Below, piece after piece: positions 1-9,299 of a DNA stretch of 64,000 nucleotides. Made by a program: the position numbers and the translations under genes. The first letter of the stretch is position 1. Each line of letters starts with the position of its first letter. Under the pieces are notes generated by a model that saw only the letters and a program-made list of their open reading frames with translations, ran no database searches and was not told the origin of the DNA. The stretch comes from Bacillus sp. N1-1 (GTDB taxonomy: Bacteria > Bacillota > Bacilli > Bacillales > Guptibacillaceae), in assembly GCF_009818105.1 (NCBI RefSeq), contig NZ_CP046564.1:620001-684000 (forward strand), read 5' to 3'.

Positions 1-51
1 GTTATTATATCGTTAAATAAACGTCATATATTATGGTGTGAGGTGTAGCTG

Positions 52-447
52 ATGAAACAGGGAATATCGGTTGGACAAAGTGCTGTCATTCATGTAGAGG
101 TCACGTCAGATATGTATGCTCAGTTTGAAGGCAAAATCATTCATAAGGCTTATTCGACTGTATCAATGGTCTATCATATGGAGTGGGCCGCAAGACAGTT
201 AATTCTTCCTTACCTTGAAGATGATGAAGAGGGAATTGGCGGAGGTGTTGAGGTAAAGCATATGGGCACAGCGTGTGAAGGCCAGTCCCTTACAATACAC
301 GCCGTCATTATTTCACTTACGCACAAATCGGTTATTAGCAGAATAGATGTCAAAAATGGAAGAGAGCTAATTGGGACAGGAAAAGTGATTCAGTTTATCC
401 TCCCCAAAAATGTGATCGACGAGAAATTAGAAAACGCTAAAATGTAA
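52..447 (+). CDS. Hotdog-fold thioesterase (FlK-like acyl-CoA thioesterase family)
   Basis: 131 residues, the usual size of a single hotdog domain. The pattern of a Met-Glu-Trp-Ala helix (about residues 42-47), a Gly-rich turn and a long C-terminal beta region fits the fluoroacetyl-CoA thioesterase-like (FlK) family, which hydrolyses acyl-CoA thioesters in the cytoplasm. A GTGAGGTG ribosome site precedes the ATG. It ends 25 bases before the leucine dehydrogenase gene, so it is probably the first gene seen of the branched-chain keto-acid operon, where it could release free acid from isobutyryl-, isovaleryl- or 2-methylbutyryl-CoA. Family assignment is good; the substrate is inferred from context only. 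Confidence 0.75.
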   Translation: MKQGISVGQSAVIHVEVTSDMYAQFEGKIIHKAYSTVSMVYHMEWAARQLILPYLEDDEEGIGGGVEVKHMGTACEGQSLTIHAVIISLTHKSVISRIDVKNGRELIGTGKVIQFILPKNVIDEKLENAKM

Positions 448-472
448 GCGATTTCATAAAGGGGTGAAAATC

Positions 473-1573
473 GTGTTTGATCGTATAGAAGAGCATGAGC
501 AATTATTATTTTGTAATGATGCTGATACAGGTCTTAAAGCCATAATCGCTATACATAACACAACGCTTGGACCTGCGCTTGGAGGTTGTAGAATGCGTCC
601 CTATGAAACGATAGATGATGCCATTGAAGATGTCTTAAGACTTTCCAAAGGCATGACGTATAAATGTGCAGCTGCTGATGTGGATTTTGGAGGTGGGAAG
701 GCAGTTATTATCGGTGATCCTTTGAAAGATCGGACGCCTGAGCTTTTTCGTGCCTTTGGTCAATTTGTTGAATCTTTGAATGGGCGATTTTACACAGGAA
801 CAGATATGGGAACGACTCCTGATAATTTTGTTCATTCACTAAGAGAAAGCAGCTGTATTGTTGGGGTTCCAGAAGAATATGGTGGAAGTGGAGACTCCTC
901 CATTCCAACAGCTAACGGGGTTCTTTACGGCATACAAGCTACGAATAAAACTGTTTTTGGTTCAGAAGAATTAGGTGGGAGAACATATGCGATTCAAGGT
1001 CTTGGGAAAGTAGGTTTTAAAGTAGCAGAAATGCTATTAGAAAATGGAGCAGATTTGATTGTTTCAGATATTAATCAATCAGCTATTGATCGCTTAATTC
1101 AACGAGCGATTGAGCTCAAGCAGGGGGTAAAGGTCGTTTCTGGTGATAACATTTATGAAGCGGACGCCGATGTTTTTGTCCCCTGTGCACTTGGAGGGAT
1201 CATTAATGATCAAACCATCTATAAACTTAAAGTGCAAGCGATTGTCGGTTCTGCTAATAATCAGCTTTTAACAAATGAACACGGCGATCAGCTTAATGAA
1301 CGCGGTATTCTTTATGCGCCTGACTATATTGTAAATAGTGGCGGCTTAATCCAGGTATCTGATGAGTTGTATTCACCAAACCCCAAACGAGTGCTTCAAA
1401 AAACAAAGGCGATTTACGATACGTTATTGTCCATTTTTGAGCAGGCGGAGACACATTCATTTTCAACGATAAAAGCAGCGAATCTTTTTTGTGAACAGCG
1501 AATTGAAAGCCGAAAACGGAGAAATAGCTTCTTTGCGCATAAGAAACCAGGGAAATGGTCTGTTCGCTCTTAA
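473..1573 (+). CDS. bcd: Leucine (branched-chain amino acid) dehydrogenase
   Basis: Glu/Leu/Phe/Val dehydrogenase family, about 366 residues, normal length for LeuDH. It oxidatively deaminates Leu, Ile and Val to 2-keto acids with NAD+. The N-terminal substrate domain has the MTYK and GGGK lysines (about residues 64 and 76), followed by a Rossmann domain with the GLGKVG dinucleotide loop and the [11 protein letters not shown] stretch. AAAGGGGTG at 458-466 best fits the GTG at 473; a GTG at 464 lies inside that ribosome site. It sits directly upstream of the E1/E2/E3 genes that would take up its keto-acid product, as in Bacillus bkd operons. Confidence 0.92.
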   Translation: MFDRIEEHEQLLFCNDADTGLKAIIAIHNTTLGPALGGCRMRPYETIDDAIEDVLRLSKGMTYKCAAADVDFGGGKAVIIGDPLKDRTPELFRAFGQFVESLNGRFYTGTDMGTTPDNFVHSLRESSCIVGVPEEYGGSGDSSIPTANGVLYGIQATNKTVFGSEELGGRTYAIQGLGKVGFKVAEMLLENGADLIVSDINQSAIDRLIQRAIELKQGVKVVSGDNIYEADADVFVPCALGGIINDQTIYKLKVQAIVGSANNQLLTNEHGDQLNERGILYAPDYIVNSGGLIQVSDELYSPNPKRVLQKTKAIYDTLLSIFEQAETHSFSTIKAANLFCEQRIESRKRRNSFFAHKKPGKWSVRS

Positions 1574-1596
1574 ATTAATGTGAGAGGAGGAGTTTA

Positions 1597-2661
1597 ATGG
1601 ACGTAACTGAGCAATTCCCATTCATTCAATTAGTCAATGGAGAAGGCAAGCAGCTGGAAGAAAATCCAACCATTACGGTAGCGAATGCAAAACGCTTTTA
1701 TGAACAAATGATGTTTTCTCGTATGTTTGATCGAAAAGCTGTCAATCTCCAGCGTCAGGGTAGAATCGGTACCTACGCTCCGTTTGAAGGTCAAGAAGGC
1801 GCGCAAATTGGAAGTGCTCTAGCTTTAGAAGATGGTGACTGGATGTTTCCTACTTATCGTGATCATGCCGCAACTGCAGCTTTTGGGCATTCACTCGTCA
1901 ATATCTTTCTTTACTGGAAAGGATGTATTGAAGGATGTGTTCCTCCAGAAGGTAAACACATTTTTCCACCATCCGTTCCGATTGCTTCCCAAATTCTTCA
2001 TGCGACTGGTACAGCATGGGCTGAGAAGAAAAAAGGAAGCGACAGAGTATCGCTTGTATATTTTGGAGACGGTGCAACATCGGAAGGGGATTTTCATGAG
2101 GGATTAAATTTTGCGAGTGTGTTCCAAATTCCAGTTGTTTTTTTTAATCAAAATAATGGATACGCCATTAGCGTTCCGATTGAGCGACAGATGAATACAA
2201 AAACCATTGCTCAAAAATCTCTTGCTTATGACATGCCGGGTGTAAGAGTGGATGGAAATGATGTTTTTGCTGTTTATAGTGAAACGCTAAAAGCAGTCGA
2301 ACGTGCGAGAAAAGGGAAAGGTCCAACGTTGATTGAGGCGGTTACATGGCGCTATGGGGCTCACACGACGACCGATGAGCCATCAAAATATCGTGACCAG
2401 GGAGAAAGTGAACTGAGAAGGCAGACGGATGATCCAATTAGTCGAGTTGAAAAGTATCTGAAAGCTAAAGGTAATTGGGATGCTGATTGGGAGGAAGAGA
2501 TTAAGAGAAAGTCTGAGAAACGATTACAACTTGCTGTCGAGGAAATGGAAAAAACAAAAAAATCGGATGAAGGACTTATATTTGATCACGTGTTTGGCAC
2601 GGATGTTTGGCCCGTTCAAGAACAAAAGGAGCGCTTTTTTCATAAGGAGAGTGGAAAATGA
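1597..2661 (+). CDS. 2-oxo acid dehydrogenase E1 component, alpha subunit
   Basis: 354 residues with the thiamine-diphosphate signature GDG...NN (GDG at about 157-159, NN at about 186-187) and the RQGRIG N-terminal motif of E1 alpha subunits. With the beta subunit it decarboxylates a 2-keto acid and reductively acylates the E2 lipoyl group. By eye it resembles pyruvate dehydrogenase PdhA as much as BkdAA, but the adjacent leucine dehydrogenase argues for branched-chain keto acids as substrate. An AGAGGAGG ribosome site precedes the ATG. The gene overlaps the next start (ATGA), suggesting translational coupling. Confidence 0.9.
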   Translation: MDVTEQFPFIQLVNGEGKQLEENPTITVANAKRFYEQMMFSRMFDRKAVNLQRQGRIGTYAPFEGQEGAQIGSALALEDGDWMFPTYRDHAATAAFGHSLVNIFLYWKGCIEGCVPPEGKHIFPPSVPIASQILHATGTAWAEKKKGSDRVSLVYFGDGATSEGDFHEGLNFASVFQIPVVFFNQNNGYAISVPIERQMNTKTIAQKSLAYDMPGVRVDGNDVFAVYSETLKAVERARKGKGPTLIEAVTWRYGAHTTTDEPSKYRDQGESELRRQTDDPISRVEKYLKAKGNWDADWEEEIKRKSEKRLQLAVEEMEKTKKSDEGLIFDHVFGTDVWPVQEQKERFFHKESGK

Positions 2662-3653
2662 GCATAGCGGTCAATATGAAAAAGCTAACGATGGTGCAGG
2701 CGATTACAGAAGCACTAAAGGTAGTTCTTGAAGAAGATGAGTCTGTCCTTGTTCTCGGAGAGGATGTAGGAAGAAACGGCGGTGTTTTTAGAGCAACTGA
2801 CGGCTTGTTTGAACTGTTTGGTGATCATCGAGTGATGGATACACCTCTTGCGGAATCAGGTTTAATTGGTACCTCAATTGGACTTGCAATGAATGGATAT
2901 ACTCCTGTTGTGGAGATCCAGTTTCTTGGCTTTATTTATCCAGGCTTTAATCAATTAATTACTCATGCAACGCGCATTCGAACGCGAACACAAAGTCGAT
3001 ATACCGTGCCACTTACGATTCGAGTACCTTATGGAGCAGGTGTACGGGCGCCTGAAATTCATAGTGATAGTACAGAAGCGCTTTTTGCTCACATACCTGG
3101 GTTGAAGGTAGTCGTTCCTTCAACGCCACATGATGCAAAGGGGCTATTAATTAGTAGTATTAAAGATCCTGACCCGGTGCTGTTTCTTGAGCCGATGAAA
3201 ATGTATCGGACCGGTAAAGGTGACGTTCCTACAGGAAGTTATACAATTCCACTTGGTAAAGGTTATAGGCGGCGTAATGGAGAGGATTTATCCCTTTTTG
3301 CATGGGGAGCAATGGTGAAAGTTGCGGAAGAAGCAGCGGAGAAAGCCGCTGCTAAAGGAATAGAATGTGATGTTATCGATCTGCGTTCTCTCTATCCTTT
3401 AGATAAAGAACTGATCGCAGAATCGGTGCAGAAAACAGGTAGAGCGGTTATTATCCATGAAGCACCTTCCTCTGGCGGCGTCGGTAGTGAAGTGATTTCA
3501 ATCATTAATGATACTTCGTTTCTTTATATGAAGTCTCCTATTAAAAAAGTAACGGGTTATGATGCGCCTGTTCCTTTGTTTACGCTAGAAGATGATTATT
3601 TACCGGATGCTAACAAAGTTTTGCGAGCGATTGAAGAGACTGTTCGCTTCTGA
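2658..3653 (+). CDS. 2-oxo acid dehydrogenase E1 component, beta subunit
   Basis: 331 residues, typical of E1 beta (BkdAB/PdhB). It has the N-terminal GEDVG motif, the TPLAESG stretch, IRVPYGAG, and a C-terminal transketolase-like domain with VIDLRSLYPLD and TGYDAPVP. It pairs with the upstream alpha subunit as the TPP-dependent heterotetramer. The ATG overlaps the stop of the alpha gene by four bases, with an AAGGAGAG ribosome site about five bases upstream. The E2 gene follows 11 bases downstream. Confidence 0.92.
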   Translation: MSIAVNMKKLTMVQAITEALKVVLEEDESVLVLGEDVGRNGGVFRATDGLFELFGDHRVMDTPLAESGLIGTSIGLAMNGYTPVVEIQFLGFIYPGFNQLITHATRIRTRTQSRYTVPLTIRVPYGAGVRAPEIHSDSTEALFAHIPGLKVVVPSTPHDAKGLLISSIKDPDPVLFLEPMKMYRTGKGDVPTGSYTIPLGKGYRRRNGEDLSLFAWGAMVKVAEEAAEKAAAKGIECDVIDLRSLYPLDKELIAESVQKTGRAVIIHEAPSSGGVGSEVISIINDTSFLYMKSPIKKVTGYDAPVPLFTLEDDYLPDANKVLRAIEETVRF

Positions 3654-3664
3654 AGGGAGGTTGA

Positions 3665-4813
3665 ATGATGGATGTGAAATTGCATGACATTGGAGAAGGA
3701 ATGTCAGAAGGCGAAATCGTGCAGCTTCTAGTTAAGCCTGGCGATCATGTGCTAGTTGATCAGCCATTAGTCGAAGTACAGACTGATAAAGTGACGGCGG
3801 AGCTCCCATCTCCTTTTGCAGGAAAGGTAGAAACGATTTATGTAGAAGAAGGTGAAGTTATTGAAGTAGGAGGGACGCTGTTAACGATTTCTCCAATTCC
3901 ACAGCACGCCGAGCAAACACTGCTTCCAAACCGAAAGAAAAGAATTTTAGCAGCCCCTTTTACGAGAAAAGTTGCGCGCGAAAATAATGTTGATATTGAG
4001 GAAGTTAAGGGGACAGGGCCAGCAGGGCGAATTACTGATGAAGATGTTTTTAGGCATCTTGCAACAACTCAAAAGCCCGAAGAGAAAGAAACAGAGAAAG
4101 CAATAGAGAAAGAAGCAAAGAAACGAACCATTCCGTTTTCAACAAGACGGAAACAAATTTCAGCGAAAATGAAAAAATCCACTTTTACCATTCCACATGT
4201 GACTCATTTTGACGAAGTTGATGTAACGAACATCTTGGAAATGAAAAAGGCAATGAAAGAAGATAATGGTAATTCTATTTCGGTTGCTGCTTTTTATATT
4301 AAAGCGGTATGCGTGGCGCTAAAAGAGTTCCCTATTTTTAATTCGGAGTTGAGAGAAGAAGAAGGTCTGATTTACTTGAAGCCTGATCTTCATATTGGTT
4401 TAGCTACTGATACGGAAGAAGGACTAATCGTTCCGGTTATCCGTCATTGTGATAAACTCTCAATCAACGAAATTCATAAAAAAATGAAAATCCTTCATAA
4501 AGCAGCAATGAACAATGAACTCACTAGTAAAGACCTTTCATCTGGTACGTTTACTATTAGTAACGCAGGTCCACTTGGCAGTACAGGAGCTACGCCGATA
4601 ATTAATTATCCAGAAGCAGCGCTTCTTGCTTTCCATAAGACGAAGAAAATGCCGGTTGTGACAGAGAATGATGAAATTATCATCCGTTCGATTATGTCGA
4701 TTTCTATGACATTTGATCACCGGATTGCAGATGGAGGTACCTCTATGCGTTTTACGAATCGTTTTATTGAATTGATTGAACAACCTTCCCTACTATTAAC
4801 GGAGCTTGTCTAA
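3665..4813 (+). CDS. Dihydrolipoamide acyltransferase (E2 component)
   Basis: 382 residues. An N-terminal lipoyl domain carries the lipoylated Lys in TDKV (about residue 42). A peripheral subunit-binding domain follows at about 93-130, then a charged linker (about 130-155), then the CoA-dependent acyltransferase domain with the catalytic DHRIADG motif near its end (His about 352). It transfers the acyl group from E1 to CoA and forms the core of the complex. The start lies in ATGATG behind GAAGGGAGG; either ATG is possible. The next gene starts within the stop codon (TAATG). Confidence 0.92.
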   Translation: MMDVKLHDIGEGMSEGEIVQLLVKPGDHVLVDQPLVEVQTDKVTAELPSPFAGKVETIYVEEGEVIEVGGTLLTISPIPQHAEQTLLPNRKKRILAAPFTRKVARENNVDIEEVKGTGPAGRITDEDVFRHLATTQKPEEKETEKAIEKEAKKRTIPFSTRRKQISAKMKKSTFTIPHVTHFDEVDVTNILEMKKAMKEDNGNSISVAAFYIKAVCVALKEFPIFNSELREEEGLIYLKPDLHIGLATDTEEGLIVPVIRHCDKLSINEIHKKMKILHKAAMNNELTSKDLSSGTFTISNAGPLGSTGATPIINYPEAALLAFHKTKKMPVVTENDEIIIRSIMSISMTFDHRIADGGTSMRFTNRFIELIEQPSLLLTELV

Positions 4814-6213
4814 TGGTGGTAGGTGAAATTATACATGAAAAAGACGTTGTCATAATTGGAGCAGGTCCAGCCGGATATGAAGCGGCATTTCGTGCTGCTA
4901 AGAATGGGAGAGACGTTACGCTAATTGATCGATTTCGTCCGGGTGGGGAATGCCTCCATAGCGGATGCATTCCCTCAAAACTGCTTGCAACCGCTGCTAG
5001 GAAAATGCATGAAAAGACACCAGGAATTACGGTGACACCCGCATTTTGCATGGACAAATGGCAGGAAGAAAAGAATTCTCTAATTGCTACGATGGAAAAA
5101 GGACTACAAGCCCGCTTTCAGTCAAGTAACATCGAATGTGTAAAAGGACAGGCATCTTTTCTCTCAGAAAACAGAATTGGAGCTGAACAGGGGGAGAAAT
5201 TTGAAGTGTGGTCATTTAACCATGCCATTCTTGCGACGGGTAGCAGACCAATTACGCCTACCTTTCTTTCATCTTCTCACCCTAACATTTTTCCTTTAGA
5301 ACATCTTTATACCTTATCGTCTCTTCCAAATCAGCTTATCCTCTTCGGATCTGATTATCTCACAATCGAGGCTGCTAGCACGTTTCGTGCGCTAGGAATT
5401 GAAGTAACGATCGTGACGGATGAAGAGACCATTCTTCCTGAATGGGATGAAAGCATTCAACGAGAATCTATGAGGCAGTTTAAGAAGCAAAAAGTGTTCT
5501 TGTACACAGGAGTATCCGGTTGTCTTGTGAAGGAACGTGAAATGACCCTGTTTTTTTGTAATGCTAAAGGAGAGAACGTAGAAGTTGAAACAGAGATGAT
5601 CGTCTATTCAGTTGGACGAGTCGGAAATAGCGATTCGTTAAGGGTGGACAAAGCAGGAATTGATATACAGGATGACGGCACCATTCCTATTTCTGAGGAA
5701 TGTAAAACAACAAGAGCAAACATTTATGCTTGTGGTGATCTAACAGGAGGACCTTCTCTCGCAGTGAAAGGAATCAAGCAAGGAAAGACAGCTGCAGATC
5801 ATTGCTGTGGAGTAAAGTCTGCCTTCTCGCTTGAATGCCTTCCAAAGGTCATACACACCCAAACTCCGATATCGTCTGTAGGGTTAACCGAAACAGAAGC
5901 GAAAGAAGCAGGCTACGAAGTGGTGACAGCAAGCTCCTCAATGAAAGCAAACGGTTATGCGATGGTCACTGGAAATACAGCAGGAAAGGTTGTGATCCAT
6001 CGTGATCTACAAAGTCATGTGTTGTTAGGGTTTCATGCCATAGGTGCAGGTGCAGTAGAACTCATTGAAAAAGCAACGCTTGCTATTGAAATGGGTGCGA
6101 GGGATGAAGATTTTATTTATCCTTACTCACCCCATCCGGGGTATGGAGAAGCGTGGACGGATGCAGTTGAAAGTACATTAGAGAACAAGGTGGGAACAAA
6201 GGTAAGTCAATAA
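4813..6213 (+). CDS. lpdA: Dihydrolipoyl dehydrogenase (E3 component)
   Basis: 466 residues. An FAD-binding GAGPAGYEA loop lies at about 16-24. The redox disulfide is C47-x4-C52 in GGECLHSGCIPSK. A central NAD+ domain and a C-terminal dimerisation domain follow, with the catalytic His-Glu pair in HPGYGE (about 441 and 446). It reoxidises the E2 lipoyl group using NAD+. The one-base overlap with E2 and the terminator just after it make it the last gene of the operon. In Bacillus subtilis the equivalent gene (lpdV) precedes the E1 genes, so the order differs here. Confidence 0.93.
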   Translation: MVVGEIIHEKDVVIIGAGPAGYEAAFRAAKNGRDVTLIDRFRPGGECLHSGCIPSKLLATAARKMHEKTPGITVTPAFCMDKWQEEKNSLIATMEKGLQARFQSSNIECVKGQASFLSENRIGAEQGEKFEVWSFNHAILATGSRPITPTFLSSSHPNIFPLEHLYTLSSLPNQLILFGSDYLTIEAASTFRALGIEVTIVTDEETILPEWDESIQRESMRQFKKQKVFLYTGVSGCLVKEREMTLFFCNAKGENVEVETEMIVYSVGRVGNSDSLRVDKAGIDIQDDGTIPISEECKTTRANIYACGDLTGGPSLAVKGIKQGKTAADHCCGVKSAFSLECLPKVIHTQTPISSVGLTETEAKEAGYEVVTASSSMKANGYAMVTGNTAGKVVIHRDLQSHVLLGFHAIGAGAVELIEKATLAIEMGARDEDFIYPYSPHPGYGEAWTDAVESTLENKVGTKVSQ

Positions 6214-6215
6214 AT

Positions 6216-6243
6216 AAAACGCTCCGATTGGAGCGTTTTTTGA
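6216..6243 (+). terminator. Terminator after the keto-acid dehydrogenase operon
   Basis: Ten-base arms AAAACGCTCC and GGAGCGTTTT with a GATT loop, followed by T's. The opposite strand also gives a U-rich tail, so it may serve the convergent regulator gene too. Confidence 0.85.
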
Positions 6244-6266
6244 TTTGCTTTTAATAAATCTGCTGC

Positions 6267-6836
6267 TCAGCGGAAAGGAGAGGGATAATGAATGATCATA
6301 GTTGCTTTACATGGTTGATCAGAAGTATTTCGATAATAGTGGGCGTAATTTGCTGTGAATCTTAAACTTTCTCCATGTGAAATGATAAATGTTTGTGTAT
6401 CAACTTCAAGGCTCATACTCCCTTCTTCAATAAACACATATTCTTCTACGCCCTCAGGGTGAGGATTTGAATGATAGTTACAGCCCGGGGCAAGTTCAAT
6501 ATAAAAAGTTTCAAATGATTTTCCAGGTTCCATAGGGAAGAGGGGAACGACTTTCATTTTTCCGCCTTCTTCTATTAGGGGCTCTATTTCAAATCTGTTT
6601 ACTTTTTTGATTACGGGCTGTTCTTCATCAATGAATGCTGTGAAAGATACGCCCAGTCCGTTAGCAATTTTCCATAACGTGTTAACGGTAGGATTCGAAG
6701 CCCCTCGCTCAATCTGTGCAAGCATTGGCTTACTAACAGAACATCGCTCTGATAATTGATCGAGACTTAATCTATTTTCAAGACGAAGTTTTTTTAATTT
6801 CTGACCGATTTGTTGCGTTAACGATTGGTTTTCCAT
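6267..6836 (-). CDS. XRE-family transcriptional regulator with C-terminal cupin domain
   Basis: 189 residues. The helix-turn-helix occupies about 8-62 (SLDQLSERCSVSKPMLAQIE), followed by a cupin_2 beta-barrel with HSNPHPEGVEEYVFIEEG at about 120-140. This architecture is typical of small-molecule-responsive repressors or activators of amino-acid transport. The start is set by AGAGGAG eight bases upstream; a longer frame from 6872 has no ribosome site. It is divergent from azlCD across a short AT-rich region with repeats (6872-6916), so it very likely controls azlCD. B. subtilis uses the Lrp-type AzlB instead. Confidence 0.88.
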   Translation of the reverse strand: MENQSLTQQIGQKLKKLRLENRLSLDQLSERCSVSKPMLAQIERGASNPTVNTLWKIANGLGVSFTAFIDEEQPVIKKVNRFEIEPLIEEGGKMKVVPLFPMEPGKSFETFYIELAPGCNYHSNPHPEGVEEYVFIEEGSMSLEVDTQTFIISHGESLRFTANYAHYYRNTSDQPCKATMIIHYPSPFR

Positions 6837-6871
6837 TACATACTCCTCTTTTAGCTGTTTGATGGAGATCA

Positions 6872-6916
6872 CTTATTGAAAAAAAGTTTAATATAACATA
6901 CAATAAGTTTAATATA
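6872..6916. promoter_or_regulatory. Candidate operator in the regulator/azlC divergent region
   Basis: Two direct copies of AAGTTTAATATA start at 6884 and 6905, 21 bases (two helical turns) apart. An inverted repeat CTTATTG (6872-6878) and CAATAAG (6901-6907) overlaps them. The position between the divergent starts suggests binding sites for the XRE-cupin regulator; this is inference. Confidence 0.5.
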
Positions 6917-6947
6917 TTATACAAATTAGAGCAATAGGAGGGATATG

Positions 6948-7649
6948 ATGGAGGCAAGCGTAGCAAACGACTCAGGGTTTGGAGAGGGATTAAAGGCAGG
7001 AATAAGCATTGCTGTCGGGTATATGCCAGTTGCCCTTACTTTTGGTTTACTAGCAAGAACGACAGGACTTACACTTTATGAAGCGGTTCTTATGAGCGTC
7101 CTCGTCTTTGCTGGGGCGGCTCAGTATATTACGTTAAGCTTAATCGCGATTGGCACAGGTGCATTTGAAATTATTTTTACAATCTTTATCGTTAATATTC
7201 GACATCTTTTAATGAGTGCCTCTATTAATGAGAAAGTGGAAGAAGATACACCATGGAAAAAAGCAGTCTATGCCTTTGGTATTACAGATGAAACGTTTAC
7301 GGTTTCAGCAACGAAAGCAGGTAGACTCACGACTGGATATATGTTTGGTTTATGTTTGATCTCTTATTCCAGCTGGGTTCTTTTTACAGGGGGAGGTTAC
7401 ATAGCTGGTGCTACCCTCCCAGGTGTGGTTCAGCAAGGAATGAGCGTTGCGCTTTATGCAATGTTTATCGGGCTGCTTATTCCCTCTGCTAAAAAAAGTC
7501 GGAAAGTGCTTTTTCTCGCGGCCCTTGCTGCTTTATTTAATAGTTTCCTTACGTTCGCTCAATTTTCAACTGGCTGGGCGATTGTGCTTGCGACTTTGTT
7601 GTCTTCCATAATTGTTGAGTGGATGATGGGGGAGGAGAAAAGTGAGTAA
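6948..7649 (+). CDS. azlC: AzlC family branched-chain amino acid exporter, large subunit
   Basis: About 233 residues with six to eight hydrophobic segments and the AzlC hallmark FAGAAQYITL (about 54-63) plus NIRHLLMSAS. With AzlD it exports branched-chain amino acids or their analogues across the membrane. AGGAGG fits the second ATG of ATGATG best. It overlaps azlD by eight bases. Placement next to leucine catabolism suggests a shared role in relieving branched-chain amino acid excess. Confidence 0.92.
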   Translation: MEASVANDSGFGEGLKAGISIAVGYMPVALTFGLLARTTGLTLYEAVLMSVLVFAGAAQYITLSLIAIGTGAFEIIFTIFIVNIRHLLMSASINEKVEEDTPWKKAVYAFGITDETFTVSATKAGRLTTGYMFGLCLISYSSWVLFTGGGYIAGATLPGVVQQGMSVALYAMFIGLLIPSAKKSRKVLFLAALAALFNSFLTFAQFSTGWAIVLATLLSSIIVEWMMGEEKSE

Positions 7650-7947
7650 CACGATGATCTGGCTAATTATAGGTCTCGCTATTGTGACGTATATTCCAAG
7701 AATGATTCCACTCGTTTTTTTTAACTCAGATAAAATACCATCTGTTGTTCAAAACGTACTAAAGAACGTTCCCTTCGCTATTCTAGGGGCGCTCATCTTT
7801 CCTGGCATCCTTTCAATCCATGATGATTTTCTATTTGGTGTTATTGGAGCGGCGGCGGCAATCTTTGCTGCATATCTTGGGGCAAACTTAATCATTGTCG
7901 TTATGTTTGCAGTAGCCGTTTTAAGTACTTATGCCTATTTTATTTAA
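7642..7947 (+). CDS. azlD: AzlD family branched-chain amino acid exporter, small subunit
   Basis: 101 residues with three to four membrane segments and the conserved TYIPRMIPLVFF near the N-terminus. It is the obligate small partner of AzlC. The GTG start overlaps the end of azlC, with GGAGGAG a few bases upstream. Confidence 0.92.
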   Translation: MSNTMIWLIIGLAIVTYIPRMIPLVFFNSDKIPSVVQNVLKNVPFAILGALIFPGILSIHDDFLFGVIGAAAAIFAAYLGANLIIVVMFAVAVLSTYAYFI

Positions 7948-8040
7948 TATAATCAAAAATTAAATGATTTATATTTTCTGATTTTTGTGATATAAACAAA
8001 GTAAAATTAAATATTGTCTTCTAAAGAGGAGGAATGAAAC

Positions 8041-8163
8041 ATGCATTTGTTTCGTATTTTGATGGTTGGTTTTTTCTCCATGACCGCTGTGTCACTCGTT
8101 TGGTTCCAATCTGTCGAAGTGATCTCCTCATTTATTGACTTATTCTTTCACAATAAAAGATAA
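8041..8163 (+). CDS. Small membrane protein, unknown
   Basis: Forty residues behind a strong AAGAGGAGG ribosome site, with one hydrophobic helix (about 5-26: MVGFFSMTAVSLVWF). It stands alone between azlD and a terminator that follows within nine bases, which supports a real transcribed gene. I do not recognise the family. Confidence 0.6.
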   Translation: MHLFRILMVGFFSMTAVSLVWFQSVEVISSFIDLFFHNKR

Positions 8164-8171
8164 TGTGTTGA

Positions 8172-8197
8172 AAAGAGCTTTCGAAAGCTCTTTTTTT
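8172..8197 (+). terminator. Terminator after the small membrane protein
   Basis: Perfect 22-base palindrome (AAAGAGCTTT, CG, AAAGCTCTTT) running into seven T's. Confidence 0.85.
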
Positions 8198-8287
8198 CTT
8201 TGCTTTTTAATGTGCACTAAAATTTTGCTATACTATTCAAGAACTTAGCAACAAAGATAGGACCAAATAGAAAAGGATGTTGCCCTT

Positions 8288-9160
8288 ATGAGATGTATTT
8301 CAATTGATATGGATGGGACGCTTTTAACGAACGAACAAACGGTTAGTTTTGAGAATGTAAATGCTATTCGAGAGGCACAGAGTCAAGGTATTACAGTAGT
8401 TCTTAATACTGGAAGAGCTTATGATGGTGCCCAAAAGCCACTTGAAGGTACCGGTTTAGAGCTGCCGATCATTTGCTATAACGGTGCTGAGATTCGTTCA
8501 ATTGAAGGAGACATTTTACACGCCATTTACCTTGATGATGAGCAAGTTCAGTCGATAAAAGGAATTCTTGATGCTGAAGGTATTTATTATCAGCTATTTA
8601 CAAACAAGGGTGTATTCACTCACGACTATGAGGGCACGATTGACTTAATCATCGATATGATGAAAAGTTCAAATCCTAATTTAACTGAAGAAGAATTGCA
8701 TGTTGGCGCTAAGCGTCAGTTTGAGAGTTTGTCACTCAAGGCCGTTGATAACTTTGATGAATTGATGGCAGATAAAAGCCTCCATGTCTATAAATTCCTT
8801 AGTTTCTCTTTTGATGAAGAACGATTGGAACGAGCGGCGTCTTCAGCGGAAAGCGTTCAGAAGACAGTTGTGACCTCATCAGGTAAAGAAAACCTAGAAA
8901 TCAATCACAATGATGCACAAAAAGGACTTGCCCTTGAGACTTTTGTTGCCCAAACTGGCCTAGATATGAAGCAAACGGCTGCAATTGGAGATAATTATAA
9001 TGACATTTCTATGTTTAAAAAAGCATCCTATTCCATCGCGATGGGAAATGCCGATGAGAAAATAAAACAACAAGTTTCGTTTGTCACGAAAAGCAACGAA
9101 CATGACGGCGTTGCACATGCTATTTATAAATTAATGGACGAAGATCTTCTTTCTAGTTAA
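8288..9160 (+). CDS. HAD superfamily Cof-type phosphatase
   Basis: 290 residues, normal for Cof-like HAD-IIB hydrolases, which dephosphorylate sugar phosphates, FMN or related cytosolic metabolites. Motif I is DMDGTLL (Asp at 7 and 9), motif II the NTGR stretch (about 39-42), and motif IV GDNYNDISMF (about 233-242). The cap domain lies between. The start has AAAAGGA about ten bases upstream. It is monocistronic. The substrate cannot be told from sequence. Confidence 0.88.
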   Translation: MRCISIDMDGTLLTNEQTVSFENVNAIREAQSQGITVVLNTGRAYDGAQKPLEGTGLELPIICYNGAEIRSIEGDILHAIYLDDEQVQSIKGILDAEGIYYQLFTNKGVFTHDYEGTIDLIIDMMKSSNPNLTEEELHVGAKRQFESLSLKAVDNFDELMADKSLHVYKFLSFSFDEERLERAASSAESVQKTVVTSSGKENLEINHNDAQKGLALETFVAQTGLDMKQTAAIGDNYNDISMFKKASYSIAMGNADEKIKQQVSFVTKSNEHDGVAHAIYKLMDEDLLSS

Positions 9161-9299
9161 GAGAAGTTTGGGAGATGTTTAACTTTTTTGACAACGGGAA
9201 CTGCTTTTTATAGGAAGGGATTCCCAGTTTGAAGGAGGTTTTCCGGACCCTTGTTCGCGCAGTCTTTGAAATACTCTGCTAAAGGAGCTGGAAAAGACA

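Noticed and set aside
2480..2731. Frame bridging the E1 alpha/E1 beta junction
   Set aside because: Shadow frame across two well-supported genes.
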